A DNA stretch of 52,516 nt from Pseudomonas amygdali. Lineage in GTDB: Bacteria; Pseudomonadota; Gammaproteobacteria; Pseudomonadales; Pseudomonadaceae. The stretch lies in assembly GCF_002699855.1 (NCBI RefSeq), contig NZ_LKBW01000179.1:1-52516 (forward strand), written 5' to 3'. The notes beneath the pieces are model-generated. The model saw only the letters and a list, made by a program, of their open reading frames with translations, searched no databases and was not told where the DNA came from. The position numbers were made by a program, and so were the translations under genes. Shown piece after piece: positions 52,505 through 52,516 of this stretch (position 1 is the stretch's first letter; each line of letters starts with the position of its first letter).

Positions 52505-52516
52505 ATGCCGACCAAA
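52505..52516 (+). CDS. start of a putative transposase (partial, runs off the window)
   Basis: Only four codons (Met-Pro-Thr-Lys) are visible. An AGAGGTG element lies 5 bases before the ATG. Its identity as a transposase rests on the adjacent terminal-repeat-like sequence and a remembered N-terminus of IS256-family enzymes; it cannot be shown from this window. Confidence 0.4.

Larger units (their letters stand above)
52412..52516 (+). mobile_element. probable left end of an insertion sequence, IS256-like, truncated by the window
   Basis: The AT-richer GAGACTGTCAGAAATTTTGT block resembles the terminal inverted repeat of IS256-type elements, and an open frame starts soon after it with ATGCCGACCAAA (Met-Pro-Thr-Lys), a start common in that transposase family. 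The junction lies 76 bases after the porin stop. Only the first ~105 bases are in the window, so family assignment is tentative. Confidence 0.6.

Noticed and set aside
1..52516. tRNA or rRNA genes
   Set aside because: I looked for cloverleaf-like segments and conserved rRNA stretches in the intergenic regions and saw none; the hairpins found are terminators or REP elements.

Overview
This window looks like chromosomal DNA from a plant-associated fluorescent pseudomonad, most probably of the Pseudomonas syringae group. The reasons are the GC-rich coding sequence, the gene order (rppH-ptsP-lgt-thyA; a full hut cluster with an ABC transporter; glnA-ntrB-ntrC with thiI and typA divergent), an OprD-family porin, a DUF2790 protein and many REP-like intergenic palindromes. 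The assignment rests on recognised protein families and synteny, not on a database search. No rRNA, tRNA, CRISPR array or prophage is visible.

Layout. 1-7.8 kb: housekeeping genes (small membrane protein, HAD hydrolase, rppH, ptsP, a 409-bp tandem repeat tract, lgt, thyA), then a coupled pair of unrecognised genes. 7.8-10.8 kb: a divergent cadR/cadA metal-resistance pair with a MerR-type operator. 10.8-22.1 kb: histidine utilisation genes, all on the minus strand in the order hutU, hutX, hutW, hutV, hutH1-like, hutH, hutT, hutI, hutG, preceded by a HutC-type operator. The regulators and hutF are not in the window. 22.1-24.6 kb: betT (BCCT choline transporter) behind a BetI-type palindrome. 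24.7-33.8 kb: an accessory stretch with a LacI-family regulator, TonB-dependent receptor, FMN-dependent monooxygenase, SsuA-like binding protein, YghZ-like aldo/keto reductase and a divergent amidase. 33.9-40.4 kb: nitrogen control genes glnA, a periplasmic chorismate mutase, two DUF4124 proteins, ntrB and ntrC. glnA has a sigma-54 promoter and NtrC sites arranged as in enteric glnAp2. 40.4-43.9 kb: thiI and typA. 44-48.2 kb: a reduced polyol locus (DeoR regulator, short-chain dehydrogenase, sugar-binding protein, divergent AraC/MtlR regulator). 48.2-52.3 kb: a cation/proton antiporter, two small secreted proteins and an OprD-type porin. The window ends in what appears to be the left end of an insertion sequence whose terminal 40 bp is duplicated in tandem.

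How the genes work together. The hut genes import histidine (HutT permease, HutXWV ABC system) and convert it to urocanate, imidazolonepropionate, formiminoglutamate and, through formylglutamate, glutamate plus formate. Released nitrogen feeds GlnA under NtrBC control. betT, cadA, the polyol locus and the porin are environmental or plant-surface functions.

The most striking observation is that the second HutH paralogue (15886-17433) is a full-length, in-frame protein that precisely lacks the Ala-Ser-Gly tripeptide forming the MIO electrophile. It also has replacements at both catalytic tyrosines, while several substrate-contact residues are kept. Other points worth checking are the polyol locus that lacks its permease and ATPase genes, the TonB receptor/monooxygenase cluster with an orphan ABC binding protein, and the unrecognised pair at 6688-7785.
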